Shown here: piece by piece, positions 1 to 10,828 of the stretch
Layout of the letters: each line of letters opens with the position of its first letter
Numbering within the stretch: position 1 is the stretch's first letter
NCBI GenBank assembly: GCA_963682175.1
Contig: OY821784.1
Span: 27,881,621-27,945,620 of the forward strand
From: Triglochin maritima
Taxonomy: Eukaryota > Streptophyta > Magnoliopsida > Alismatales > Juncaginaceae
Length of the DNA: 64,000 bases
Reading direction: 5' to 3'
Notes under the pieces: generated by a model
What the model was told of the DNA's origin: nothing
Seen by the model: only the letters and a program-made list of their open reading frames with translations
Database searches by the model: none
Position numbers and translations under genes: made by a program

Positions 1-109
1 TCCAGAAGGTAAATATGTTAGATCCTAACCCTTACTTATGTTTTAATTGTGTTTAGGGGAGGATTAGTGATGGATTGAGATGGACGGCTGAGATCGAGTG
101 GGAGAAAAG

Positions 110-117
110 TATATAAG
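110..117 (+). promoter_or_regulatory. TATA box of the 5' Tekay LTR
   Basis: TATATAAG followed by a pyrimidine-rich CT tract, a common plant core promoter arrangement. The start site would be near 140. The same box is at 6367-6374 in the 3' LTR. Confidence 0.7.
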
Positions 118-351
118 GTTTGGGTTTTTACTCTCTCTCTCTCTCTCACAATCTCATCTCTCTCACTCACTCTCTCTCTCTCTCTAGACTCGTCTCTCTC
201 CCTCAGTGTTCGTCTGTGTGGGTGGAGGCAAGGGAGTCGCCGGAAGAGCGAGGATCGTCGTTGTGTGAGGCTCGTCGGAGAAGCACCGGTTGCGAGGTGT
301 TTTCGTGGAAAGCTCGCCGTCGTTTCTTCAAAGGTTTCTTCAAGCCTTAAG

Positions 352-1444
352 GTATGTCAAACTTCCTTTTATGCTCACCTATTATTAGTATAGGGGTGGG
401 AGCGGTCGACGGTAGGCCGTTTTGGGCTCGTCGGACCTGCATTTCCGTTTCTGCACTAAAATCGGTCGACCGGTGTTCTGGGTTCGGTCAACCAGTTATA
501 GTGTATTTTGGGCGAATTTCTCGCACCGGTCGAACGATGCCCTTTGGGCGGTCGACCGGTTGTGCAATTTTAGCGAGAGAAAGACGTCCTGGGTATTTTC
601 GGTCGAACGAGACCCCTTTGCCGGTCGACCGAAAGTACTGTTGTAGGTCGGTTGGGGGCGTTGACCATCTAAACGGTCGACCGCTCGTTGACTTCGTCCG
701 ACCGACATTTAAGTTCCTTATTGGTCGGTCGACAGGAAGTGCGGTTTCGGTCGACCGTGAAGTGTGGACTGTTGGTGAGTCCTACTGGTGGTTTTCGGTC
801 GACCGATAGGGTTCGATTGTTCGACCGTTTTATCGTGGTTTGCGAAAATGAATTTCTACTGGTGCTTTTTGGTCGACCGGGACCCCTTTGTCGGTCGACC
901 GTTTGGCAGGTTTTTCGGTTGGGCCAGTTCTCTTGGTGAGGATCGGTCGACTGGAAGACAGTTTTGGTTCGACCGGTTCACACTGTTTTTGTGTGTGTGT
1001 GTTGCTATTGATTGGCTAGAAGGCGACGGGTTCACCGGCCCTTTTGGGGCGACGGACGGACAGGCCGGCCCTATAGTGATTAGTAGTGACACGTGGAGGG
1101 GGATTGTGATAATTGTCGCCGTGGCTCCGGCAGTTGAGGCAAAGCCGTGGCTCCGGCGAATGATGCAAAACCATGGCGCCGGTAACACTGAGGCAAGGGG
1201 GGGTTGTTTGGCCGTGATTTGGACCGGTGGTGCCTTGTGTGCACGAGTGTTGGTGGGTTGGGGTGAGAGGACCCTTGAGACCCGTGTTGTTTGGCTATGG
1301 CCGGGAGAGAGGTCCCGGGAACTTAGCGGGTGTATCAGTTGTGATTTTATGGTTCTTTGCATATTTCATTCTGTCCATATATGTGTTAGGTTTGGCATAC
1401 TGTGTTTCCTCCTGGAAACTCAGGCATTTATTGTTTGCTTTCAG
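352..1444 (+). other. Candidate leader intron inside the Tekay LTR
   Basis: A good plant donor (AAG/GTATGT, exon end 351) and a good acceptor (TTTGCTTTCAG/G, intron end 1444) bracket about 1.09 kb of the predicted transcribed LTR. The same pair is in the 3' LTR (6611-7686). The palindrome array lies wholly inside it. Splicing is inferred from the sites only. Confidence 0.4.
404..975. repeat. CGGTCGACCG palindrome array (5' Tekay LTR)
   Basis: Seven exact CGGTCGACCG copies start at 463, 549, 622, 674, 748, 796 and 892. At least ten one- or two-mismatch forms lie between and around them (for example 404, 724, 870 and 944). Spacing is irregular, about 50-95 bp between exact copies. No known family of sites is identified. 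Confidence 0.9.
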
Positions 1445-1709
1445 GCTGAGAGCGACGGTAGGTGGGTGGTGACGACGGAGGGAGCGCTCGAGACCGGATC
1501 CTGCTTTCCTTATCTTTTGAGGTGGTCGTGATTACTTGTGTATATTTTATGTATATGATCTTTTGATGTAATCACATTCTTTTGTAAACTCGTTCACATA
1601 TATATATTATATGTTGGCGCACCGGTGTGTGTATTTCTTTTTGTAATGTCCTCGTTGATTGTATGATTTAAATTTGAAATTTTCCGCTGTGTTTGAGGAC
1701 GTTACAACT

Positions 1710-1721
1710 TGGTATCAGAGC
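1710..1721 (+). other. Primer binding site, initiator Met tRNA
   Basis: TGGTATCAGAGC starts three bases after the 5' LTR end and is complementary to the 3' end of plant initiator Met tRNA, where minus-strand DNA synthesis would begin. Confidence 0.9.
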
Positions 1722-1817
1722 GGTCAGTTTCAGTGTCTTCGTCCAAAGGAACCACCCTTAGAGTTGTGTCGAGCATGCATGCATTGTTCTGATTTATGTT
1801 TTGTGTGTCTTGTGTAG

Positions 1818-2817
1818 ATTGCTCCGAGACGCGTGAGACCTCCTCCCCGAGATCGTAGCCCAGTGTTGAGACAAATGAGGGGAGCAGAGGAGAGGAGTTG
1901 AGGACGCTCCATGGCACGCTGGGTAGACTGGGCGAGATTCTCGAGCGTCAATCTGCCCAGGCTGAGCAGGGCGGGGCGGGGCGGGCGCAGTGCTTGATCG
2001 GTTTATGCGTCAGCATCCCCCATCCTTCGATGGTTGTGGCGACCCTGAGGCAGCAGAGGACTGGGTCTTTAAGATCTAAAAGATATTTCGGGCGACTGGG
2101 TGTCCTCCTGAGAGGAAGGTGGATCTGGCCAGCTACGTGTTGGACGGCGGTGCAGCCAACTGGTGGAGGTCCACTTCTGCTGTGGTTTTCGAGGACAGTG
2201 AGGAGTTGGGCTGGGAGGATTTCCTGGTTGAATTCAACCAGCAGTATTTTCCGCAGCACGCCCGTGACAGGAAGAGAGAGGAGTTCCTATCTTTGGAGCA
2301 GAGGGACATGACTCTAGCTGCCTACATCAGCAAATTTCACGCATTGGAGCAATATTGTCCAGAGATTTATGTGACACAGGAGCAGAGGGCTCGGAGGTTT
2401 GTGCGCGGTCTGAGGCCGCAGTTCAGGGCCCGTGTTACCACGAGCATGCCACAGACGTTAGCAGATGCTGTGAAGTTTGTTACCATCATGGATCAGGATA
2501 GCCAGGACATTGAGGACGCTAGGAGGTCGCAGGTGAAGACCGGAGTACGTCCGGGGAGTCAATTGTCAGGGAATCCGGGCAAGAGGCCTCGGATTGACGG
2601 AGGTGGATCACCGCAGGCTGGGCAGTGCAGGCAGTGTGGTGGAGTTCATCCGGGACGCGGTTGTGGCCAGCTGGGTCACTTTATTCGTTCTTGCCCGAGT
2701 AGGCCAGGTGGGCCTATTGTGCGACCGGGATCATCCACAGCTGGTGGAGCTGGTCCGAGTCATTCTGCAGCACCACTCCAGCAGGGGAAGAGAGCAGGTC
2801 ACGTGTTCACTATCTAG
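1818..2817 (+). pseudogene. gag: gag of the Tekay-like element (broken)
   Basis: Encodes the capsid-nucleocapsid precursor that packages element RNA. The retrotransposon gag core is readable from about 2000 to 2500 (residues such as NWWRS, FLVEFNQQYFP, RARRFVRGLRP). A cysteine-rich segment at about 2625-2700 has CRQCGGVHPGRGC and then a second partial knuckle ending GHFIRSC. The N-terminus is damaged: the expected start codon at 1818 reads ATT, there is a frame change before 2119, and a TAA interrupts the frame at about 2075. A TAG at 2815-2817 then separates gag from protease in the same frame; the family normally has a sense codon here, so I read it as a CAG-to-TAG mutation rather than programmed readthrough. 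Confidence 0.85.
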
Positions 2818-5800
2818 GCGGAGGAGGCTAGAGATGCCAGCACGGTAGTGGAAGGTACACTACTTGTTGCAGATTTGGTAGCTAGGGTGTTGTTCGACTC
2901 TGGGGCCATACACTCGTTTATCTCTGAGCAGTTTGCGAGCGTGTTGTGCCGTACCCCTGCGATGTTGACTGTCACTTTGGAAGTCAGCACACCCCTGGGT
3001 TTGGTGGGCACTGTGGGGAGATTTCTTCCCGGCGCCACGATTGCTTCGGAAGGCCAGGAATTTCTGGTTGACCTGGTCTTACTACCGATGGTGGACTTCG
3101 ATGTTATACTCGGGATGGATTGGTTGTCCCAGTATGACGTCCGAGTCTTGTGCCGTGATAAGAAGATTTTGATTCCGAGGCGAGGTTTGCCTGATCTTCT
3201 GATCAGAGGATTGAAGGACCGCGGGAGTCGGTTGATCGTTTCTTCACTTAGAGCTCGGAAGTTGATTCAGCAGGGTTGCAGGGCTTTTGTAGCCACTTTG
3301 GTAGTTCCAGATCCGGAGTTGAGGAGGCTAGAGGACATCGAGATTGTTCAGGATTTTCCCGAGGTGTTTGCTGATGATGTCTCCGGTCTACCACCCCACA
3401 GAGAGAGAGAGTTCGGCATTGATCTGGTAGCTGGGACTACACAGCAGTCGAAGGCTCCGTACAGGATGGCACCTGCAGAGTTGGCGGAGCTGAAGAAGCA
3501 GTTGCAGGATGTGATGGATACTGGGTTTATCCGACCTAGTGTCTCACCGTGGGGTGCGCCGATTTTATTTGTGAAGAAGAAGAACGGCTCGTTGCGGATG
3601 TGTATAGATTACCGGATGCTGAATAAGGTTACCGTGAGGAATCAGTATCCTTTGCCTAGGATCGAGGACCTGTTTGACCAGTTACAGTCAGCGAATGTGT
3701 TCTCGAAGATTGATCTGCGATCCGGGTACCATCAGTTGAGGATTAGAGAGGCAGATATCCAGAAGACAGCTTTTCGGATGAGGTACGGGCACTTTGAGTT
3801 TCTGGTGATGCCGTTCGGGTTGACGAACGTGCCTGCAGCTTTTATGGATCTGATGAATAGGACATTCAGTCAGTATCTTGACCGTTTTGTGATTGTCTTT
3901 GTGGACGATATCTTAGTATATTCACAAGATACGGATAAACACCGGGAGCATCTGAGGATTGTACTTGGCATTCTGAGAGATCAGCAGCTGTATGCCAAGT
4001 TTTCAAAGTGCGAGTTCTGGCTTCACAGTGTAGCATTGTTGGGGCATATAGTGTCGGGAGCTGGGATATCAGTGGATCCAGCGAAGGTCGAGGCAGTGGC
4101 GCAGTGGAGAGCCCCAACGAGCGTGACTGAGATTAGGAGTTTTGTTGGATTGGTGAGTTATTACCGTCGGTTCATCAAAGACTTCTCGAGACTTGCTTCA
4201 CCTCTGACAGCACTGACAAAGAAAGGAGTGAAGTTTGTTTGGTCCCAGAACTGCGAGGACAGTTTTCAGGAACTGAAGAGTCGGTTGACGACTGCTCCAG
4301 TTCTGACTCTTCCCAGCGGTAGCGGAGGTTATGTGATTTACAGCGACGCCTCAGGTGTTGGTTTGGGATGTGTACTGATGCAGCACGGGCAGGTAGTGGC
4401 GTATGCTTCAAGGCAGCTGAAGGTGCATGAGAAGAATTACCCCACTCACGATTTAGAGTTAGCAGCTGTGGTTCACCCTCGAAGATCTGGCGTCACTATT
4501 TGTATGGAGAGCGGTTTGAAGTATTCACTGACCATCAGAGTCTGAAGTACCTGTTTTCACAGAAGGAGCTGAATATGAGGCAGCGCAGATGGGTTGAGCT
4601 GATTAAGGATTTTGATTTCACCATGTCCTATCATCTGGGGAAGGCGAATTCAGTTGCAGACGCGCTGAGCAGGAAAGTGGAGGTGTCAGCTGCGAGTTTG
4701 TGTATTCAGGAGTGGAGGCTACTTGAGACAATGTCAGAGTGGAGGCCGTTCACAGAGAGCTCGGGGGGAGCAGTGATTGCGGGTCTTCGAGTGGAGCCGC
4801 AGACCGTCAGTCGAGTTGTTCAGGCTCAGCACAGTGATGAGGATTTGACTAGTCTGCTACAGTCAGCTGCCAGGGATGGGTCAGACTTCACTGTGGGAGT
4901 GGATGAAGGTCTGAGGTTCAGGAGTCGGATCTGGGTGTCGAAGGTCGATGAGCTGAGAGATGACATCATGGAGGAGGCACACCGAGCCAGATATTCCATT
5001 CACCCGGGGAGTACGAAGATGTATAAGGATCTGCAGCGGAACTTCTAGTGGAGAGGGATGAAGCGTGATGTGGCTTATTTTGTGGCTAGGTGCTTGGTTT
5101 GCCAGCAGGTGAAGATCGAGCACCAGAGACCAGCGGGACCGATGCAGAGTATAGAGCTACCTGAGTGGAAGTGGGAGCACATGACGATGGATTTCGTCAC
5201 CGGTTTGCCGAAGACGAGGAGCTCTCATGACGCGATTTGGGTTATAGTCGATCGACTGACCAAATCGGCACATTTTCTGGCCATCCGGACTACTCTACCT
5301 TTGGAGGGTCTTGCGAGATTGTATATTGAGGAGATCGTCAGACTGCATGGGGTTCCAGTGAGTATCATTTCAGATCGAGATCCGAGGTTCACTTCCAGAT
5401 TCTGGGGGAGTTTGCATCAGGCTCTGGGAACTCGTCTGAAGTTCAGTACAACATTTCATCCGCAGACAGACGGTCAGTCCGAGAGGACCATTCAGACGTT
5501 AGAGGAGATGCTGAGAGCATGCACTCTAGATTGGGCAGGGCATTGGGATGAGCACTTGCCGTTGATCGAGTTCGCCTACAACAACAACTACCATGCGAGT
5601 ATTGGGATGGCGCCGTACGAGGCTTTGTACGGGAGACCTTGCAGATCACCGGTGTGCTGGAGTGAGGTAGGCGAGAGACAGCTAGTCAGGCCTGAGAATG
5701 TACAGATGTATGCTGAGAAGGTTGATGTGATCAGACAGAGGCTAGCGACAGCTCAGAGTAGGCAGAAGAGCTACGCGGATCGGCATAGGCGTGTGCTGAT

Positions 5801-6239
5801 TTTTGAGGTTGGCGATCATTTCTTTCTGAAGATCTCACCGTCGCGTGGGGTGATGAGATTCGGGAAGAAGGGGAAGCTCAGTCCGAGGTACATTAAGCCG
5901 TTCGAGATTTTAGACCGAGTTGGAGAGGTCGCCTACCGGATTGCGTTGCCCCCACAGTTTTCTGGTCTTCATAACGTCTTCCACGTTTTGATGCTGAGGA
6001 AGTACGTATCAGATCCTTCTCATGTGATTCAGATTGAGGTTCCAGAGATCCAGCAGGATTTGTCTCTTGAGGAGAGACCGGTAGAGATTGTGGATCGGAT
6101 GGAGCACCAGCTCAGGAGAAGGACCATTCCTATGGTTAAATTCAGGTGGCAGCATCACTCCGAGCGAGAGGCTACTTGGGAGGTTGAGGAGGAAGTCCGG
6201 AAGTCGTATCCGGAGCTGTTTGGTAAGCGCTGGATTTAA
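2818..6239 (+). pseudogene. pol: pol of the Tekay-like element: PR-RT-RH-IN-chromodomain (broken)
   Basis: Polyprotein that would process, reverse transcribe and integrate the element. In order: aspartic protease with DSGA at about 2896; reverse transcriptase with the FVDD active site at about 3898; RNase H from about 4330; integrase zinc finger (HPGSTK ... CLVCQQ, about 5008-5110); the D,D,E core (MDFVTGLP about 5190, ISDRDPRF about 5364, HPQTDGQSE about 5458); then a GPF-type tail and a chromodomain-like end (about 6080-6230, EATWE, YPELF). Two lesions are clear: a one-base frameshift near 4475 inside RNase H, and a TAG at 5046-5048 where the family has Trp in the integrase zinc finger. The stop at 6237-6239 precedes the polypurine tract by about 20 bp. 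Confidence 0.92.
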
Positions 6240-6260
6240 TTTCGTGGGCGAAATTCTTTT

Positions 6261-6273
6261 AAGGAGGGTGGAT
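6261..6273 (+). other. Polypurine tract of the Tekay-like element
   Basis: AAGGAGGGTGGAT directly abuts the 3' LTR; it is the plus-strand primer site. Confidence 0.85.
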
Positions 6274-7948
6274 TGTTAGATCCTAACCCTTGCTTATGTT
6301 TTAATTGTGTTAGGGGAGGATTAGTGATGGATTGAGATGGACGGCTGAGATCGAGTGGGAGAAAAGTATATAAGGTTTGGGTTTTTACTCTCACTCTCTC
6401 TCTCACACAATCTCATCTCTCTCACTCACTCACTCTCTCTCTCTAGACTCGTCTCTCTCCCTCAGTGTTCGTCTGTGTGGGTGGAGGCAAGGGAGTCGCC
6501 GGAAGAGCGAGGATCGTCGTTGTGGGAGGCTCGTCGGAGAAACGCCGGTTGCAAGGTGTTTTCGTGGAAAGCTCGCCGTCGTTTCTTCAAAGGTTTCTTC
6601 AAGCCTTAAGGTATGTCAAACTTGCTTTTACGCTCACCTATTATTAGTGTGGGGGTGGGAGCGGTCGACGGTAGGCCGTTTTGGGCTCGTCGGACCTGCA
6701 CAGCCATTTCTGCACTAAAATCGGTTGACCAGTGTTCTGGGTTCGGTCGACCGGTTTTAGTGTATTTTGGGCGAATTTCTCGCACTGGTCGAACGATGCC
6801 CTTTGGGTGGTCGACCGGTTGTGCAATTTTAGCGAGAGAAAGACGTCCTGGGTATTTTCGGTCGAACGGGACCCCTTTGCCGGTCGACCGAAAGTACTGT
6901 TGTAGGTCGGTTGGGGGCATTAACCATCTAAACGGTCGACCGCTCGTTGACTTCGTCCGACCGACATTTAAGTTAACTTATTGGTCGGTCGACCGGAAGT
7001 GCGGTTTTTGTCGACCGTGAAGTGTGGACTGTTGGTGAGTCCTACTGGTGGTTTTCGGTCGACCGATAGGGTTCGGTTGTTCGACCGTTTTATCGTGGTT
7101 TGCGAAAATGGATTTCTACTGGTGCTTTTCGGTCTACTGGGACCCCTTTGTCGGTCGACCGTTTGGCGGGTTTTTCGGTTGGGCCAGTTCTCTGGGTGAG
7201 GATCGCTCGACCGGAAGACAGTTTTGGTTCGACCGTTTTACACTGTTTTTGTGTGTGTGTGTGTGTGTTGCTATTGATTGGCTAGAAGGCGACGGGTTCA
7301 CCGGCCCTTTTGGAGCGACGGACGGACAGGCCGGCCCTATAGTGATTAGTAGTGACACGTGGAGGGGGATTGTGATAATTGTCGTCGTGGCTTCGGCGAA
7401 TGATGCAAAACCGTGGCCCCGGTAACACTGAGGCAAGGAGGGGGTTGTTTGGCCGTGATTTGGACCGGTGGTGCCTTGTGTGCACGAGTGTTGGTGGGTT
7501 GGGGTGAGAGGACCCTTGAGACCCGTGTTGTTTGGCTATGGCCGGGAGAGAGGTCCCGGGAACTTAGCGGGTGTATCAGTTGTGATTTTATGGTTCTTTG
7601 CATATTTCATTCTGACCATATATGTGTTAGGGTTTGGCATACTGGGTTTCCTCCTGGAAACTCAGGCATTTATTGTCTGCTTTCAGGCCGAGAGCGACGG
7701 TAGGTGGGTGGTGACGGCGGAGGGAGCGCTCGAGACTGGATCCTACTTTCCTTATCTTTTGAGGTGGTCGTGATTACTTGTGTATATTTTATGTATATGA
7801 TCTTTTGATGTAATCACATTCTTTTGTAAACTCGTTCACATATATATATTATATGTTGGCGCACCGGTGTGTGTATTTCTTTTTGTAATGTCCTCGTTCA
7901 TTGTATCATTTAAATTTGAAATTTTCCGCTGTGTTTGAGGACGTTACA
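6274..7948 (+). repeat. 3' LTR of the Tekay-like element
   Basis: Direct copy of 16-1706, 1675 bp, ending at target duplication AAATA. Compared with the 5' LTR it lacks a short duplicated segment near 7385 and has a longer GT run (about 7251-7270). The palindrome array recurs at about 6662-7230, and the TATA box at 6367-6374. Confidence 0.95.
6662..7230. repeat. CGGTCGACCG palindrome array (3' Tekay LTR)
   Basis: Counterpart of the 5' LTR array. Most positions are shared; a few copies differ by C/T or G/A changes, for example the site near 721 of the 5' copy versus the intact form near 6985 here. Confidence 0.88.
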
Positions 7949-7953
7949 AAATA

Positions 7954-8680
7954 GACCTTGTGATGCCACAACTGTTATAAATTTTACCCCATTAGAGTAT
8001 CCTATCCCTTCTTTAGGTCTTGTAATTTAGGTATTATTTGACAAATTTCTAGTCTCGCAAGAATGGGATGACCAATTCCATTTACCTTTATATTTGGGAA
8101 TCTCGCGCGTGACAATCAACCATGTCCCGCTTTTACTCAACACTTCCAACGTTGAGATCGGGGAAAAACACTTCCATTTCGAAGACCGTTAACTTACAGA
8201 CCCAGTCATTAATGAGAAAGTGGCTCAAACCACAGAGGTGAATTAGACACAAATTTTGCACTTAACTTTGAGAGATATAAAAAGCACATGAAAAACCACT
8301 TCAAAACCACTCGAGAGGAAAAACCATCGCAAAAAATTAAGGGGGTGTTGGACGAGATCTGAGAATCAGACAAAAAAGACCAATCTCAAACCATAAGCGC
8401 AACGGAAGCAAAATACCTCATTGATCTCAAACAAAAACATGATGTTGCTTTGGAGGACCTAGAATTGTAATAGAAACAAGGCTCCTGCATACAATGGATA
8501 AATGAAGGGGATGTAAATAGAAATTCTTTCATAGCATTGCAAATCCGAGAAAAAGGCAAAACTCTATCTCCTCGCTACATATCAACATGCAACCATGTTA
8601 TTCGAAACCAGACTAACTGGGGATTCAATGCTTAAATAAGAGGAATCAATGGATGCATGTTTACGTGAGTTAATAAATAT
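7954..8680 (+). pseudogene. Degenerate plant L1-type LINE ORF2 fragment
   Basis: Reading across frames gives the end of an L1 endonuclease and the linker before reverse transcriptase. Seen are FLVSQEWDDQF near 8045-8080, a HVPLLLNTS segment (normally SDHxPLLL), HFHFEDR..LTDPV (normally FRFENMWL), and near 8475 QGSCIQWINEGDVNR, matching the family pattern RSRxxWLxEGDxNT. Multiple stops and frame changes make it long dead. The RT core itself is not visible. The Tekay-like element inserted into it; bases 1-15 are its left remainder. Confidence 0.65.
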
Positions 8681-9023
8681 ATAATATATATTCAAAATAT
8701 AATCACCCAATGTGGAGATACTGATACTTCTAGGTACAATAACAAATTGTCTAATTAATAATTATACAAATTGAAGTACAGATGTTGAAATACAGATATG
8801 TTGTTCCAGAGCAGATATTATTCGAATCAGATACATAAATATTCATATTCGCTCAACAAGTTGATGGACACCTCATCCGAGATATTAATACCATTTTTGG
8901 ATATAATTTTTCTAGTTAAAATCTTCAATTTCAAATACGGATGTGGTCGGATTTTTGAATTTTGGATATCCATTAACACCCCCGTCCATACGTCCAAAGT
9001 AATTTTTTTCAAAAATCAACATT
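8681..9023. other. AT-rich flank, nothing recognised
   Basis: About 340 bp between the LINE relic and the CACTA transposon. The longest frames are short and shadow each other on both strands. I see no domain, tRNA or repeat end. ATT at 9021-9023 is the CACTA target duplication. Confidence 0.6.
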
Positions 9024-9054
9024 CACTAGTGCAGAATAGGGTTTACTCGTCGCC

Positions 9055-9350
9055 AAATAGACGTCGGCCGTTATAAAGGCCGACGTCTAGTAGGGAGATG
9101 ACAGAATAGACGTCGATTGTTATTATGGACGATGTCTATATGGTCATATAGACGTCGGCTATTACAATACCCAGTATAACCGACGTATATAGGGTATAGA
9201 CGTCGGTTGTTGGAAGACCCTACGAATCCGACGACTATAGGGTATAGACGTCGACCTATAGATGTCAGATATTATTGACGGACGACGTCTGTACTCCATG
9301 CATATAGATGTCAAGGTATCGACGTCAGATATCTTTAACATCCGATGTCT
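9055..9350. repeat. Left subterminal repeats of the CACTA element
   Basis: About a dozen ATAGACGTCGG-like motifs in both orientations, many as facing pairs about 15-30 bp apart that could fold as hairpins. Subterminal repeats bind transposase in characterised CACTA elements; the binding is family knowledge, not shown here. Confidence 0.85.
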
Positions 9351-9360
9351 ATATGTCTTA

Positions 9361-9700
9361 AAGAAATCGAACATACGCGTTTCTGCCACTCATCTCAAAC
9401 GAAAACCCACCCAAACCCTAGCCGTCCCGCGACCGAACTCTCCTCCGCGACCGATCTCCGACTAATTTGCACCGTCTCCGGCACCGCAGTGACGTCCCTT
9501 GTGCTCTCCTCCCCTTCTCCGTCCCTCTGCACCGTCTCCGTAGCCCGCCGCGACTACCGTCACCGCACCCTCCTCCGCGACCGCCGTCACCGCAGCCACA
9601 ACCTCCTCCTCCTCTGGTTCGTGCTCATACTGTTTACCGCCGTCACCGTCAACTTCACCTCTGCACCCACTTCTTTAAGTACTCCCCAAGGAAAGCATTG
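9361..9700 (+). promoter_or_regulatory. Probable CACTA 5' leader / first exon
   Basis: Base composition switches abruptly to C-rich after the subterminal repeats. AAACCCTA at 9413-9420 matches the plant telo-box often found near transcription starts. The C-rich frames are low complexity (Pro/Ser/Arg), resembling a 5' untranslated first exon; I do not assign a protein. A GTAGATAT-like donor follows near 9700. Confidence 0.35.
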
Positions 9701-10828
9701 TAGATATATATACTTAGAGATAAAAATAAGTAATAATAACATGGTCAAATATTTAAATATCATCAACATCCTTAAGTGTTTAATTATGTGCTTGCTATAT
9801 CTTTAAATTATGTTTTCATTTTGATCTCCATTTAGAGGTAGATGCTCTTTCTTTGTGCTTAATGTGAAGAAAAATGAAATGAAACTTCTAAAGTTGGTTT
9901 CTACTTCAGGTTAAAATAAGGCATAACTCACATTATGGGTGTAAATGTAACCAATAGTTTAGGCAAAAGGAAATGTACTAGTCTTGTCTTGTATCTTGTT
10001 TGATTAGGTTCTGGTATTTGATATGTTTAGATTGTGGTGTTTGGATTTGTATTTTAGATTGTGGTGTTTGGATTTGGATTGTTTAGTTGGTTGTGGAGAT
10101 TGTGAATTTTGGATTCGTCGAGAATTGAGTGTGATTGTGTGAATGTTTTGGATTGTGTGAGTGTACATTTTGGATTGTTTAGTTGGTTGACAAGAATTGA
10201 GTGTGATTGTGTGAATGTTTAATTAATTTTTTTAAAATGGTATTGCTATATGTTATGATGATGCATGTGGCCTTTATTAATGAGATATCATTTGATTTTT
10301 CTCGTTCATTGGATTGGTTTGTTTTGGATTGAGTTGAGTTGGGTTGGTTGGATGGTATAAGTAAGTATATATGAGTTGGATTGGTTTGGTTTGCTATCTT
10401 AGGTCTTGAGTTGGGGGTTGGTTGGATGATTTAAGTAACGATGGAGAGTTGTTTGGGATGCATTATTAAGTAAATTTCAATTTAAATAAACTAACATTTT
10501 CATGGACCTCATTCATGTGTATTTCAACATGAGTAGATTTGTAATGTGAATGTGATGTAGTGGAGAAATACATGATGTGAATGTGAGTAGATATAAATTT
10601 TTCTTGTTAATTCCAGGATTTGAAGAATTTTACATATAAAATTTTAAGGGGAGGTTCTGCCAAAATTTCAATAAAATTTTATTTTCAAGTCTTATTAATA
10701 ACATAATATTTTTTGTTTAAAATATTTTCCTGTCAATCCAAGTAATTATTCTTAATACTTGCTTTTAATATTTAAAATGTTTATTGCCTTGTTTTTTTGA
10801 ATTTTCAATATTATGATAATAACTCATT
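9701..10828. other. AT-rich CACTA interior, probably intronic
   Basis: No coding frame. A GATTG/TTGG-rich stretch (about 10020-10400) has imperfect internal repeats: a 17-bp piece at 10076 and 10172, and a roughly 28-bp piece at 10121 and 10193. Otherwise nothing is recognised. Confidence 0.5.

Larger units (their letters stand above)
16..1706 (+). repeat. 5' LTR of the Tekay-like element
   Basis: Direct copy of 6274-7948, TG...CA ends, 1691 bp. The TATA box is only about 95 bp from the left end, so U3 is very short and most of the LTR would be transcribed. It holds a CT microsatellite (about 131-183), an array of CGGTCGACCG palindromes (404-975), a GT run (about 990) and a splice-site pair described separately. 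Confidence 0.95.
16..7948 (+). mobile_element. Complete Ty3/gypsy element, Tekay/Del-like chromovirus
   Basis: The element begins TGTTAGATCC and ends ACGTTACA, and is flanked on both sides by the 5-bp target duplication AAATA (11-15 and 7949-7953). Two LTRs of about 1.68 kb enclose a Met-tRNA primer site, gag, protease, reverse transcriptase, RNase H, integrase and a C-terminal chromodomain-like segment, in the gypsy order. The LTRs differ by several indels and many substitutions, so this is not a recent insertion. Several stops and frameshifts make it non-autonomous now. The integrase tail followed by a chromodomain-like region is what points to the Tekay/Del lineage; that lineage call is family knowledge, not a tree. 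Confidence 0.95.

Noticed and set aside
120..350. Small Ser/Leu-rich frame at the start of the Tekay LTR (and its copy at 6355-6609)
   Set aside because: It is a translation of the CT microsatellite plus leader; it lies before the predicted start and has no domain.
404..975. CRISPR-like array
   Set aside because: Repeats are short palindromes with irregular spacing and related intervening sequence, in plant LTRs; no cas genes.
856..1362. 168-codon minus-strand frame in the Tekay LTR
   Set aside because: Antisense of LTR sequence, repeated in pieces in the other LTR, no recognisable domain.
9345..9806. 153-codon Ser/Arg/Thr-rich frame
   Set aside because: Low complexity from C-rich leader DNA; overlapping frames look equally good, and no ATG context or domain supports a protein.
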